A stretch of DNA of 35,219 bases from the NCBI GenBank assembly GCA_945860275.1, contig CAMAPN010000012.1, positions 1 to 35,219 of the forward strand, read 5' to 3'. This document shows, piece after piece, positions 9,001 to 13,742 of the stretch. The position numbers and the translations under genes were made by a program. The notes beneath the pieces are model-generated. The model worked only from the letters and a program-made list of their open reading frames with translations, was not told the DNA's origin and made no database searches. Position 1 is the stretch's first letter, and each line of letters starts with the position of its first letter. Origin of the DNA: Bifidobacterium breve. GTDB taxonomy: Bacteria; Actinomycetota; Actinomycetes; Nanopelagicales; Nanopelagicaceae.

Positions 9001-11838
9001 GTTGCAACATTTACTGATCTGGCCTTAAGCGGAACCGCAGGTACTGCGTACACGCTTGCGTATTCGGCTACCGGCGTCACTGGGGCAACCGAGACGCTCA
9101 CTCTTGTTGCAGGAGCGGCAACGCGAGTTCAGCTAACCACTCCAGCAGCTGGATTTAACAACGGAACAGCATTCACAAGGGCGCAGCCAGTTCTTCGTAT
9201 TCAAGATAGCAGTGGAAATACCGTCACTAATTCAACGGCCTCGGTTGTGGCAACAGTTTCGTTGGGCGGCGTACTCATCGGAACCACAGTTCAGAGCGCT
9301 TCTTCAGGCATCGTCACCTTCACCAACCTTGGCGTCTTTGGTATTCCTGGTTCTGCATACACCATCACCTATTCATCGACTGGTTTAACGAGTGCAACGC
9401 AAACCATCTTGCTTACCTCTGGCTCCTCGCTTGTACCTGCTTTCGCTGCAGCAACGCCAACTTTCGATGGCTTCACCGTTCAAATCACCAATTTCAGTCG
9501 AATCTTCAATTGGACCTTCTCGCTTCTTGAGGGAAGTCAGAACGCGCAAATTTCACTTGGCTCGGGAGGTCTGATCACAGTTCGTGGCATGGAGGTCGGC
9601 TCTAGCGCGATTGTTTCTGCGACCACCTCCCGCAATGGATTCGAAAATGGCGCTGCGACAGTCAACGGCAGCTCATTGCTTGCACCGCTTCGCCCAACAT
9701 TTGGCGTAACAACATCGACAGCGACTGGATTTAGAGCGCAGGTGTCGAACTTTGACTCCTCATATTCATGGAGCATCTCTGCCTCTAACGGTGGCAGCGC
9801 GCTAATTTCATCAACAGGTCTCGTAACCGTGACTGGACTAAGCGCTGGCGTTTCGAGCGATGTCACTGTCACTACAAGTAAGACAGGGCGCGTCTCTGCA
9901 TCGGCAACGTTAACCGGCACCGCATCTGGCGCTGAAACCACCACATCGAGCCAGGATACTTCCGCCAATCTTTTGACGGGTGCAACCATTTATCCGATCT
10001 GTGCAGGTGGCAGCTCGACAAATGAGGGAATTGGAAATCTCAATGACCGAAATAGCAAGTCGAAGTACCTCTGCTTCAACGCATCAAGCAAGTTGAACGC
10101 GAGCTACATTCGAAATAGCGCTGGCTTCTACACTGGAGATCTTGGCACCAAGATTGTTACCGGCATCCAATTTACTTCAGGTGATTCCGACCGTTCACGT
10201 GATCCGATTATTTACACCCTCTTTGGTTGCAACGCGCTCAACGCGGATTGCACGCCGATTGTCGTCAATGGTCGCACCGGCATCGATGTACTGCGCAATG
10301 ACACTGCACCAGTACAGCCCTTCTTCAACACTTCGGCATTTAATTATTACAAGGTGACATTCGGAGCGCTCCGTACTTCATGGACTGATGCCGCTCAAGT
10401 AGCGGAGATTGCCCTTATCGGTGTCGATGCCAACGCATCTGCTCGTACCCCAATCTTTGGCGCTGTAACTCGCACATCGAATGGCTTCACAGTGCCGATC
10501 ACTAACTTTGATCCTGCCTTCACGTGGCGGGCGAGCGTCGACAATAACGGCGGCGTAGCAATTGGCGTGGATGGCGTGGTGACTGTGACTGGAGTTGCAG
10601 GTGGCGCTACCGCGACCGTTGCCGTGACGACTTCTCGTCCGAAGTACGACAATGGCGCTGCTTCGATTTCTGGCATCGCGCTCAACGCGGCGTTAATCCC
10701 AACTTTCGGCACCGCAACGCCAACAGCAGATGGCTTCACAGTTCCGATTACCAATTACTCCGCTGATTACACCTGGTCAACCTCGGTTGCGACCGGTTCA
10801 GCAACAATCGCAGCTGGCGTCCTAACAGTGACAGGTCAAAGCGCAACGGATCAAGCGCTTGTAACTGTCACCACCACACGTGCAACATACGCAACAGGTC
10901 GCGCGCAAGTAGTCGCTACTGCTCTTGCCGATGGATTAACGCCTAACTTCGGACCATCATTGGCAAGCGCCGATGGATTTACGATTCAAGTACGTAATTA
11001 CTCTGCGAGCTACACCTGGAGCGTCTCGGCGAGCGCAGGAACCGCAACAATTAACTCCTCTGGACTTATCACTGTGACAGGCTTGACCCCAGGAACAAGT
11101 TCAACTCTCACCGTCGGAACCTCAAAGACCGGTTCTTTCACAGTAATCACACAGTCGTCAGGTAAGGCGCAAATTGGCGCAGCGCTCACTCCGCGCTTCG
11201 CACTGACAGTGTCAACTACCGATGGCTTTACCGCGCAAATTCTTAACTATGACGCTGCTTATACCTGGAGCGGAACAGCGGGGGCAGGACAGAGCGTAGT
11301 TGTCAGTGGAAGTGGAATGGTTACCGTTAGCGGTGTAACCGTTGGTCGCGTTGCAACGGCGACAATCACCGCCGCACGCACCGGTTTCGTCACGGGATCA
11401 CAGACCATTTCGGGAACAGCCGTTACCCCTGCAGTTCAAACAGTTGGCGGCTCAGATCTTCAACTTCAAGTCCCAGTGAGCGCAACCACCTCTACTACTG
11501 AAGTTGTGGTCACCATCGATATCCCAGTCGATGCCGCCCCGGGAGCTACAACATTTACCGGTAGCGCAGTTGCGACCGACAGTGTCGACCAGGGACTTCG
11601 TACCGTCAAGATTGGTGGCGTCAATGGCGGCGCTGACGTGACGACCGTGAGCACACCAATTGCGATCACCATCCCAGCCTCTGCTGGAATCGGAGTTCCG
11701 GTCTACTCGCCAGATGGCATCAATTGGATTGAACTTCCACTCCTTGCCAACCCAGCTCTTCCTGATGGTCAAGAGATGGGTTATTACCGATTCGATGATG
11801 GAACTGTTCTGATTCTCACCAGAAAGATTGGTGAGTAA
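1..11838 (+). CDS. Giant secreted multidomain adhesin-like protein (5' end outside window)
   Basis: The frame is open from base 1 and the first 26 codons encode the last strands of an FN3 domain, so the gene begins upstream. A GTG at 91 is internal. At least 3945 residues are encoded before the TAA at 11836. Domain order by window position: FN3 end (1-78), two FN3 (82-660), an FN3 split by PA14 and glycine-rich modules (664-2780), 13 tandem FN3 (2779-6516), three unnamed GF-type repeats (6520-7275), three cadherin-like beta-sandwich repeats (7276-8187), four invasin-like Ig repeats (8190-9426), two GF repeats, a discoidin-like module (9961-10434), four GF repeats, and a unique C-terminal domain (11431-11835). 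There is no LPXTG motif or C-terminal membrane segment. All 14 cysteines fall in local pairs, which fits an extracytoplasmic protein. A role in adhesion or polymer binding is inferred from the modules. The stop overlaps the next gene's ATG by one base. Confidence 0.9.
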   Translation, partial: YTFTVSATNVAGTSVASAPSTSITLRGSPGVPTTPTPSQTVSGVSLVWAAPSANGGTISDYTIQYSADSGSTWTTFQDGTSPTTATTVRGLTNGTAYIFRVAAVSEQGAGSFSSSSTSFTPASLPDAPGKPSGSSDGSSITIAWSAANANGSPITNYVVSYSSDSGNTWNTIARSASTATSAIVSNLTAGTTYSFRVLAINSLGSSPQSEVSNPIAVGTAPLPPTTLVATVDTTTSTSAVLSWKKPTGGVGTVEAKPTIDATTFTAGLLGKRYVGYYNDNVNFFNTAPLFSGTGTPVNSTSIFNFSSNADFYSWQWTGYFKAPVSGVYRFYLSSDDASHLWIGDVATSGYSVFNATVNNGGLHPTVTRTGSINLVAGTMYPIRLMFGENGGGDIVSLFWDLPNGTRITNGTGYLFQNPTGAVAAPVKGCAASVGNSGGVQISREGNNCVLKFTNPGVNSWTVPDGITTADVVVVGGGGGAGFDAAGGGGGGAVAERLGQSVTSGATFNVNVGAGGATSQSVGGQAQDGGTSTFGTLSAVGGGGGGSKNANGRGVIGAGGGGGGHANPGSGGGITLGGTPTTGADSFWGWSASNASMVNNQGSVAQFSYIQASLTRTIPLNITVTSNVTFNVSVDNSINNIIGWIGERIDTYSIRVELLNTGGGVLAQQTFNGATKHNLESRSVSVSYSGAVASVRLTITGFDAGYWAGFYGPIFRNPALLVNGSQFPAAASVTGFGGGGASGARRVGNGGGGGGAGGIGASADTSSGGVGVLSVVTNTYFGGGGAGGSWNSTGGTGGLGGGGNGGNGSGSTCGNDGLPNTGGGGGAMGNAGCSNRVLGAGGSGVVIVRYAAANANVELPPPSDYLVQYSVDSPISWQTFNDGVSSAESATVTGLEPGKKYIFRVASKNGVGAGSFTAASNILEVRGAAAAPTLTGVAAGNQSAVVTFTAPTNVGGSPITRYTATAVASGTPALTDRTCTWNTGALTCTIGELVNGREYTVTITATNAFGTSAASAGMTVTPKTTPAAPTALAVTSGNAQLALSWSAPTITGGSVITGYRIERSTVAAPSWVVAIANSGSDATSATLTGLTNSTLYNIRVTALNVVGAGLASEVATGTPRGAPSAPTAPTGNGSAASAFITWSAPANNGAPITDYEIAFATSSAGPWTTFVDDATSATAATVTGLTNGTAHFFRIKAINSVGNGEWSPASAAITPATRPDAPTLSSVAPVVGQPGKLAITFTAGATGGSPITGYEFSINGGATWIALTGTSNLSISDLTNGVSYTVQIRAVNAQGSSPASNSASGAPTAPADAPVLSGVVAGDSTLTISFSAPANNGGSAITGYKYQIRGSSGTWSSSVAISGSPIIINALNNAELYSVRVLSENSGGDGAWSTIVQGTPFTTPSAPTISSITSGNGSLSIAYSASSNGSAVTAVEYSLDGGANWTRSASSSSPYVITGLNNGTSYSPQIRLVNAAGVGASVNGSATTPFTTPFAPAITSVSTTSTSLTMNFTVNSGGNAVTNISHRIRSVAAPSLGTSCAIAYATLNWSDNWSSWTEVAATNSLLFDNLSTSNCYDIQIKAKNVAGYGGVSRESGKPVAPPSAPVIVSITPGAASLVVTFNESADNGGSAITAYEYRIGSGAWTSLATLPGFTLGSSTTFALTALTNGTAYSITLRAVNSAGSGASSVAVSGTPVTTPNAPTITTVAPLDGALQVSFTAPSSTGGSAILGYQYKLNSGSWITLPSSASLTTFTISGLANGTPYQVSLRASNSRGQGISHTFATNVGPGTAPDAPTISAVIVGNQQIALVVAPGLDGGYPLDNYAYSIDDGAWVNLTGPPSSALANPIIIAGLTNGTTYRFKVRTVNFIGESSASAEVNGTPATTASTPSIVSVSTNDGSLSVAFSAPTSNGGSSITSYEYSTNGGTTWVRRISGGSTSPVVITGLTNGVAYNIKLRAVNGIGAGADSTALVGIPQVPGAGRPISVTTTALNNSVRIAWAPPAAYVGAPIVGYRVNATPGSGSCTWTSGEYNCVISGLTNGTSYTFTVTSLRDDNGTLRDIDTSVASATTAPRTLPGAPTGVTALGGGNEATLSWSAPASTGGAAITDYRIEYSSDSGVTWSEYSDAISADLTTTVGGLLPGTRYIFRVAAINPAGVGTFSAATTATKTFEQAPELTLSLDQQSADGFSFILSFQDPILYTVAATTNNPSATVEQAGDFFTVRGLSPGASVTVTVTANRADYLQAVTTIFSSALMASAAPSVSSALPLDGGFRITVGNYAANTATGISYSVATTAGAVIDDGAGVYRVVGLANGESAIATVTSSRPGYVTRTTSVSGAALFLGDAAQVENIAGARDGFTFTIANYSTEATYDITSSNANAVIERTLDLVTVTGLANLEVASLTVRTIRTGYMDAAVDVIGVALPRSEINTLSAISLSSGAVVFDPATYGYTVEVANTVNSYRVTPTKSDLDSTITISINGGAATAIVSGAESAALPLNVGENTIVIAVTSQVGSVQNYTLYIKRAKSSVATLSALALSAGSITGFNASLNSYETTVPYLSSSVTATATPSSSAATMRVKVNSGTFTTLTSAVASGALDLNVGNNLVVVEVTAEDGAMSATYELTVTRSGAASSQLGSLTINVGTMATFNSSTLNYEVIVPNGTTSAKVVPTLASTTTGSISVNGIDLADGTESQEIALTAGATTAITILVSASDGSSSTPYVISVKVDAPPAALAITRQSAGTQSGVVFTTQPQVSINDAQGNRVLLNTSTVSVALTSGSGGQLIGTRSVAAVRGLATFTNLGIRGVAGTTYTLTYSAGGLTVATQQITVTPGEAVALAFTAGSASNASGATFANPLQVAAVDGDGNTVSTFGSAITIAVSGNGVLGGSTIRTPIGGVATFTDATLRGTAGSTYTITATSSGLTSTTRSVTLTFGAPATLALSRATAGPVSAVAFTTQPELTIRDSAGNTVTNATGEVTVSIASGSGGTLSGTATMAFVDGVATFTDLALSGTAGTAYTLAYSATGVTGATETLTLVAGAATRVQLTTPAAGFNNGTAFTRAQPVLRIQDSSGNTVTNSTASVVATVSLGGVLIGTTVQSASSGIVTFTNLGVFGIPGSAYTITYSSTGLTSATQTILLTSGSSLVPAFAAATPTFDGFTVQITNFSRIFNWTFSLLEGSQNAQISLGSGGLITVRGMEVGSSAIVSATTSRNGFENGAATVNGSSLLAPLRPTFGVTTSTATGFRAQVSNFDSSYSWSISASNGGSALISSTGLVTVTGLSAGVSSDVTVTTSKTGRVSASATLTGTASGAETTTSSQDTSANLLTGATIYPICAGGSSTNEGIGNLNDRNSKSKYLCFNASSKLNASYIRNSAGFYTGDLGTKIVTGIQFTSGDSDRSRDPIIYTLFGCNALNADCTPIVVNGRTGIDVLRNDTAPVQPFFNTSAFNYYKVTFGALRTSWTDAAQVAEIALIGVDANASARTPIFGAVTRTSNGFTVPITNFDPAFTWRASVDNNGGVAIGVDGVVTVTGVAGGATATVAVTTSRPKYDNGAASISGIALNAALIPTFGTATPTADGFTVPITNYSADYTWSTSVATGSATIAAGVLTVTGQSATDQALVTVTTTRATYATGRAQVVATALADGLTPNFGPSLASADGFTIQVRNYSASYTWSVSASAGTATINSSGLITVTGLTPGTSSTLTVGTSKTGSFTVITQSSGKAQIGAALTPRFALTVSTTDGFTAQILNYDAAYTWSGTAGAGQSVVVSGSGMVTVSGVTVGRVATATITAARTGFVTGSQTISGTAVTPAVQTVGGSDLQLQVPVSATTSTTEVVVTIDIPVDAAPGATTFTGSAVATDSVDQGLRTVKIGGVNGGADVTTVSTPIAITIPASAGIGVPVYSPDGINWIELPLLANPALPDGQEMGYYRFDDGTVLILTRKIGE
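787..1260 (+). other. PA14-type carbohydrate-binding module inside the giant protein
   Basis: About 158 residues show the PA14 pattern: a GLLGKRYVGYYND start, a W-x-W-T-G-Y-F strand, the hallmark G-x-Y-R-F-Y-L-S-S-D-D-A-S-x-L-W-I-G segment near nucleotides 976-1029, and a late D-I-V-S-L-F-W-D-L-P strand. PA14 domains commonly bind sugars and occur in adhesins and glycosidases. Here the module sits inside an FN3 domain, directly before a glycine-rich domain. The fold assignment is strong, but ligand specificity cannot be read from the sequence. Confidence 0.85.
1336..2550 (+). other. Glycine-rich domain in two halves around a nested beta module
   Basis: The segment opens with a cysteine-flanked strand and a W-T-V-P-D-G-I-T sequence, followed by V-V-V-G-G-G-G-G. 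This is the signature of bacterial and phage-tail glycine-rich domains. Runs of up to seven glycines use mainly GGT and GGC codons. The first half ends near 1740 and the second resumes near 2197 with F-G-G-G-G-A-S-G, closing on the strand G-S-G-V-V-I-V-R-Y at about 2524-2550. The stretch between them (1741-2190) is a different, non-glycine-rich module. A structural or ligand-presenting role is inferred. Confidence 0.75.
1741..2190 (+). other. Beta-sandwich module nested in the glycine-rich domain
   Basis: About 150 residues begin at a D-S-F-W-G-W-S segment and end near an L-L-V-N-G-S strand. Alternating hydrophobic strands and a G-F-D-A-G-Y-W-A-G-F-Y-G-P motif near nucleotides 2098-2132 recall the G-x-D-x-x-Y-W-A-G-x-Y-G core of the galactose-binding-like fold seen in FBA-type domains. 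That resemblance is from memory and is motif-level only. A glycan-binding role is an inference. Confidence 0.5.
2779..6516 (+). repeat. Array of 13 tandem fibronectin type III domains
   Basis: Each unit is about 90-105 residues. The units share a W/F-S-A-P first strand, a G-G-S-x-I-T-x-Y core, an L-T-N-G-T-x-Y turn and an R-x-x-A-x-N-x-x-G last strand, ending in a proline-rich A-P-T linker that marks unit boundaries. Units near 2779-3084, 4483-4806 and 5938-6231 each carry one cysteine pair, probably a local disulfide. The copies are diverged rather than identical at DNA level, so this is an old expansion. Two complete FN3 domains and one split FN3 precede this array in the same protein. Confidence 0.9.
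6520..7275 (+). repeat. Three copies of an unnamed GF/NY repeat
   Basis: Each unit of about 80 residues has the pattern G-F-x-x-x-I-x-N-Y, a variable strand, a V-T-V-x-G-L turn, then T-V-T-x-x-R-x-G-Y and a closing V-x-G-x-A-L. The same unit recurs twice at 9433-9930 and four times at 10441-11430. I do not recognise a named family. The predicted character is an Ig-like beta sandwich. Confidence 0.7.
7276..8187 (+). repeat. Three cadherin-like beta-sandwich repeats
   Basis: Each of the three units (about 95-100 residues) has the pattern L-S-x-L-x-L-S-x-G, F-x-x-x-x-x-x-Y-x-x-x-V, a conserved L-x-L-x-x-G-x-N-x-I/V strand and a closing A-x-D-G-x-x-x-x-Y-x-x-x-V. This matches the bacterial cadherin-like beta-sandwich family found in many surface proteins. 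A spacer or stalk role is inferred. Confidence 0.75.
8190..9426 (+). repeat. Four invasin-like Ig repeats
   Basis: Each of the four units (about 100-105 residues) shows F-x-x-Q-P-x-x-x-I-x-D-x-x-G-N-x-V, a G-x-L-x-G strand, G-V/L-A-T-F-T-N-L and G-x-x-G-x-x-Y-T-L/I-T-Y-S-x-x-G-L-T. The pattern resembles the Ig-like repeats of invasins and many actinobacterial and chloroflexal surface proteins. It probably forms a rigid stalk. Confidence 0.7.
9433..9930 (+). repeat. Two further copies of the GF/NY repeat
   Basis: These units have the same pattern as the block at 6520-7275: G-F-T-V-Q-I-T-N-F followed by G-L-I-T-V-R-G-M, then G-F-R-A-Q-V-S-N-F followed by G-L-V-T-V-T-G-L. They lie between the invasin-like repeats and the discoidin-like module. 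Confidence 0.7.
9961..10434 (+). other. Discoidin (F5/8 type C)-like module in the giant protein
   Basis: About 158 residues include N-L-N-D-R-N-S-K-S-K-Y-L, G-I-Q-F-T-S-G-D with S-R-D-P, an L-F-G-C-N-x-L-N-A-D-C strand, Y-Y-K-V-T-F and a final Q-V-A-E-I-A-L-I-G. These are the usual landmarks of galactose-binding-like discoidin modules. Two cysteine pairs lie within it. It interrupts the run of GF/NY repeats and is probably a carbohydrate-binding head. Confidence 0.65.
10441..11430 (+). repeat. Four more copies of the GF/NY repeat
   Basis: Four consecutive units each carry G-F-T-x-x-I/V-x-N-Y/F near the start, Y/F-T-W in the next strand, a V-T-V-x-G turn and a T-x-x-x-x strand ending in a small-residue linker. 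Together with the earlier blocks there are nine copies. Copy three of this block has lost the final R-x-G-Y landmark (it reads K-T-G-S). Confidence 0.7.
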
Positions 11839-13097
11839 TGAAAGGTAGATGTTTATCGGCAGCGTTCGCTCTGGCTTTCTCGGTTTTGGTAGCGCCCGTT
11901 GCTAATGCCGCTAGCTTCTTTGGAGTTCTTGCCCCACAAAGCGAAGCGGTGACCATCACGCTCTCTGCAACCTCCATTAAGGTCAACCAGAGCGCGAGCG
12001 CAACGGCTGCCGGTGGCTCTGGTGACGGTGCGTTCTCCTTTGCAACAACAACGCCGGCTAAATGTTCTATTAATGCCTCCGGCGTCATCACGCCCGTTGC
12101 AGCAGGAAGCTGCTCGGTCTCTGCCACTCGCGCTTCATCTGGAGTTTTTCTCCAACGAACCTCAAATCCAGCCACGCTGACCATCACGTCAATCGATGGC
12201 ACGGAGGAAGAAGAAGCGCCTGCGCAGACAGATGCCAACGGAAATCTCATTAGCAGTACTGCGAAACCTACATTTAGCTCGGATATTGAAGTCTCTGACG
12301 CAAAGGCGCTCGTAACGTGGAAACTTTCATCAAAAGTAAATGTGAAAGTTTCATCCCGTAAAGGCGAGAGCACGTATCAAGGTGTGGCTCGCACCGAAGC
12401 GGGTGGCTTGCTGGAGATCCCCAATCTCGAGCCGGGTTATCTCTACACATTTACCGTCACTAATGATGACGAGAAAATCTCTCAAGTTTTCCAGCGCTCG
12501 ATTGCTCCAGCGAAGGTAACGCGAATTTCCGGCGTCGCCGCGTCGAAGGCAACCAATTACGCGTTCATTGTGAGATGGCAACCTCAGTCATATGTGGAGT
12601 ACTACAAGATCGAGATAACGGGCTTAGACGATCAACCTTTGACGTACTACTCCAAGACGCCCGACTTCTATCTCTTCGATCGCATGGCAAAGAGTTATAT
12701 CTTCGCAGTCAGTGCGCAAGGAGAGGGGGGAGAGTTCTCTGATCCAGTTCGTTTTCGTGCCAGCCTCACCGCACCGCTAAATATCACCTCGAAGTTACCA
12801 ACTAACCCGACTAGCGATCGCCTGACCACTGCGGCTTCTAATCAATTGAAGTCCATCGCGAATCGATTGACCGCACAGACCGAGGTCACCGCTACCGTTT
12901 ACTACGACAGCAAAGTAAAGGGAGCTAAGAAGTTAGCTCAAACTCGTGTGGCACGCGCTGCGGCGACTATGAAGGTCGCTAAATCAACCCTCACCGTTAA
13001 GACTCAAGTTCGGAAGCAAATTTCAGTGAAATCCTTGAGCCAAATCACGATCACCACAAAGGCGCCGGCTCGAAAGATGACGCTCACCAACGCTTAA
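11838..13097 (+). CDS. Secreted Ig/FN3 protein with OmpA-like C-terminus, partner of the giant protein
   Basis: The 419-residue product starts with a signal peptide (charged start, hydrophobic core at 6-19, likely cleavage after A-N-A at residue 24). An Ig-like domain follows (about 38-118, with one cysteine pair), then an acidic linker (about 120-130), two FN3-like domains (143-222 and 225-312) and a basic C-terminal domain (about 325-410). The C-terminal pattern S-x-x-L-x-x-A-A-x-x-Q-L-K-S-I-A-x-R-L, then V-x-Y-D-S, then L-A-Q-T-R-V-A-R-A-A follows the spacing of OmpA-like peptidoglycan-binding domains, but the usual N-x-x-L-S is absent. That assignment is an inference. The ATG overlaps the giant gene's stop (TAATG), so translational coupling is likely. 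A role in wall association or export of the giant protein is possible but unproven. Confidence 0.8.
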   Translation: MKGRCLSAAFALAFSVLVAPVANAASFFGVLAPQSEAVTITLSATSIKVNQSASATAAGGSGDGAFSFATTTPAKCSINASGVITPVAAGSCSVSATRASSGVFLQRTSNPATLTITSIDGTEEEEAPAQTDANGNLISSTAKPTFSSDIEVSDAKALVTWKLSSKVNVKVSSRKGESTYQGVARTEAGGLLEIPNLEPGYLYTFTVTNDDEKISQVFQRSIAPAKVTRISGVAASKATNYAFIVRWQPQSYVEYYKIEITGLDDQPLTYYSKTPDFYLFDRMAKSYIFAVSAQGEGGEFSDPVRFRASLTAPLNITSKLPTNPTSDRLTTAASNQLKSIANRLTAQTEVTATVYYDSKVKGAKKLAQTRVARAAATMKVAKSTLTVKTQVRKQISVKSLSQITITTKAPARKMTLTNA

Positions 13098-13113
13098 AGC
13101 TCAATACTTGGGA

Positions 13114-13119
13114 TAGGCT
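13114..13119 (+). promoter_or_regulatory. -10 box (TAGGCT) of a leaderless CDGSH gene
   Basis: TAGGCT fits TANNNT and ends six bases before the ATG at 13126, placing the transcription start at the start codon. No clear -35 box is seen. An AGG inside the box could alternatively act as a weak ribosome binding site. Confidence 0.5.
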
Positions 13120-13125
13120 CACGCC

Positions 13126-13323
13126 ATGACTGAGAAACCAAAAATTTTTGTAAAACCTAATGGATCCATACGCGTTACCGGCGAAGTGGATTTTGTCGAT
13201 AGCGAAGGTAATGTCATTAAAACCGAATCTGCTTTTTCATTGTGTCGATGCGGACACTCCAAAAACAAACCGTTCTGCGACGGGGCACATCGCGATGCAG
13301 GCTTCGAAGCGCCTGGGATGTAA
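13126..13323 (+). CDS. CDGSH iron-sulfur domain protein
   Basis: The small protein (65 residues) carries the CDGSH signature C-R-C-G-H-S-x-x-K-P-F-C-D-G-A-H at about residues 40-55. Its three cysteines and one histidine coordinate a 2Fe-2S cluster in the mitoNEET family. A short beta-rich N-terminus precedes the motif, and the length is typical of stand-alone bacterial members. No membrane anchor is present, so it should be cytosolic. The exact role is unknown for most bacterial homologues; redox sensing or cluster transfer is usually proposed. It is followed 19 bases later by the convergent DUF7455 gene. A -10 box sits six bases upstream of the ATG, suggesting its own leaderless transcript. 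Confidence 0.9.
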   Translation: MTEKPKIFVKPNGSIRVTGEVDFVDSEGNVIKTESAFSLCRCGHSKNKPFCDGAHRDAGFEAPGM

Positions 13324-13342
13324 CTGGCTTAGCGACTAGCGC

Positions 13343-13558
13343 TTAACGCTCAGCAGGACTCTCTACAAGACGGTCGGTCTGATCTTCAATCTCAACAGCA
13401 ACTCGTTTGAGTGAGACGGCATATTCCTTCGAGTGATGGCCGCAGAAGAGCAATTCTCCTGTTGCCAACTTGACTCGAACATAAGCTTGGGCGCCACAGC
13501 GATCGCATCGATCCGATGCGCTCAACGGGCTCTGCGTTAGCGTGCTGATACCTGCCAT
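13343..13558 (-). CDS. DUF7455 small zinc-ribbon-like protein
   Basis: The 71-residue product has the conserved actinobacterial core D-R-C-D-R-C-G-A-Q-A-Y-V-R-V followed by G-E-L-L-F-C-G-H-H. The C-x2-C and C-x-H-H pairs suggest one bound zinc ion. I chose the ATG at 13556-13558 because GAGGGGCAGG lies just upstream on the minus strand. A longer frame from 13618 would add 20 poorly conserved residues. The function is unknown. The gene points away from parE, and the gap holds a 9-base inverted repeat. A TATGTT -10 candidate lies at 13606-13611 on the minus strand. Confidence 0.8.
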   Translation of the reverse strand: MAGISTLTQSPLSASDRCDRCGAQAYVRVKLATGELLFCGHHSKEYAVSLKRVAVEIEDQTDRLVESPAER

Positions 13559-13637
13559 TGCGTTTACCTGCCCCTCTCGTGTCCAACTGAATGTCCTGCT
13601 AGTAGAACATAGAACCACACCCGACTTATTCCCCGCT

Positions 13638-13669
13638 GGAAATTCGATAACAAACTCCTGCGAATTTCC
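13638..13669. repeat. 9-base inverted repeat between DUF7455 and parE
   Basis: GGAAATTCG (13638-13646) and CGAATTTCC (13661-13669) are perfect reverse complements separated by 14 bases. The repeat lies in the 184-base gap between the divergent DUF7455 and parE genes, about 70 bases upstream of parE. It could be a dyad operator or an RNA hairpin; no T-run follows it. Confidence 0.55.
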
Positions 13670-13728
13670 CTCCTAATTATTGTGATAACTACCACCGCCA
13701 GATGCCCAGTAATCGCAAGGCAGCCCAG

Positions 13729-13734
13729 TACCCT
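13729..13734 (+). promoter_or_regulatory. Possible -10 box (TACCCT) for parE
   Basis: TACCCT ends eight bases before the ATG at 13743. If used, the transcript would be leaderless and the TTG at 13734 would lie inside the promoter, which argues for the ATG as start. No Shine-Dalgarno sequence precedes either start. Confidence 0.35.
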
Positions 13735-13742
13735 TGAGCATC

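Noticed and set aside
1-11838. Prophage tail fibre origin, suggested by the glycine-rich domain
   Set aside because: No phage genes nearby; the other modules and the downstream secreted partner fit a surface protein better.
11816-12373. 185-codon minus-strand frame opposite the partner gene
   Set aside because: The plus-strand gene has a signal peptide, domains and a coupled start; the antisense frame has none.
13324-13342. Terminator hairpin between the CDGSH and DUF7455 genes
   Set aside because: Only a four-base stem can be drawn, with no T-run.
13734-13736. TTG at 13734 as the parE start
   Set aside because: It overlaps a -10 candidate and has no ribosome binding site; the ATG nine bases later is more likely, though not proven.
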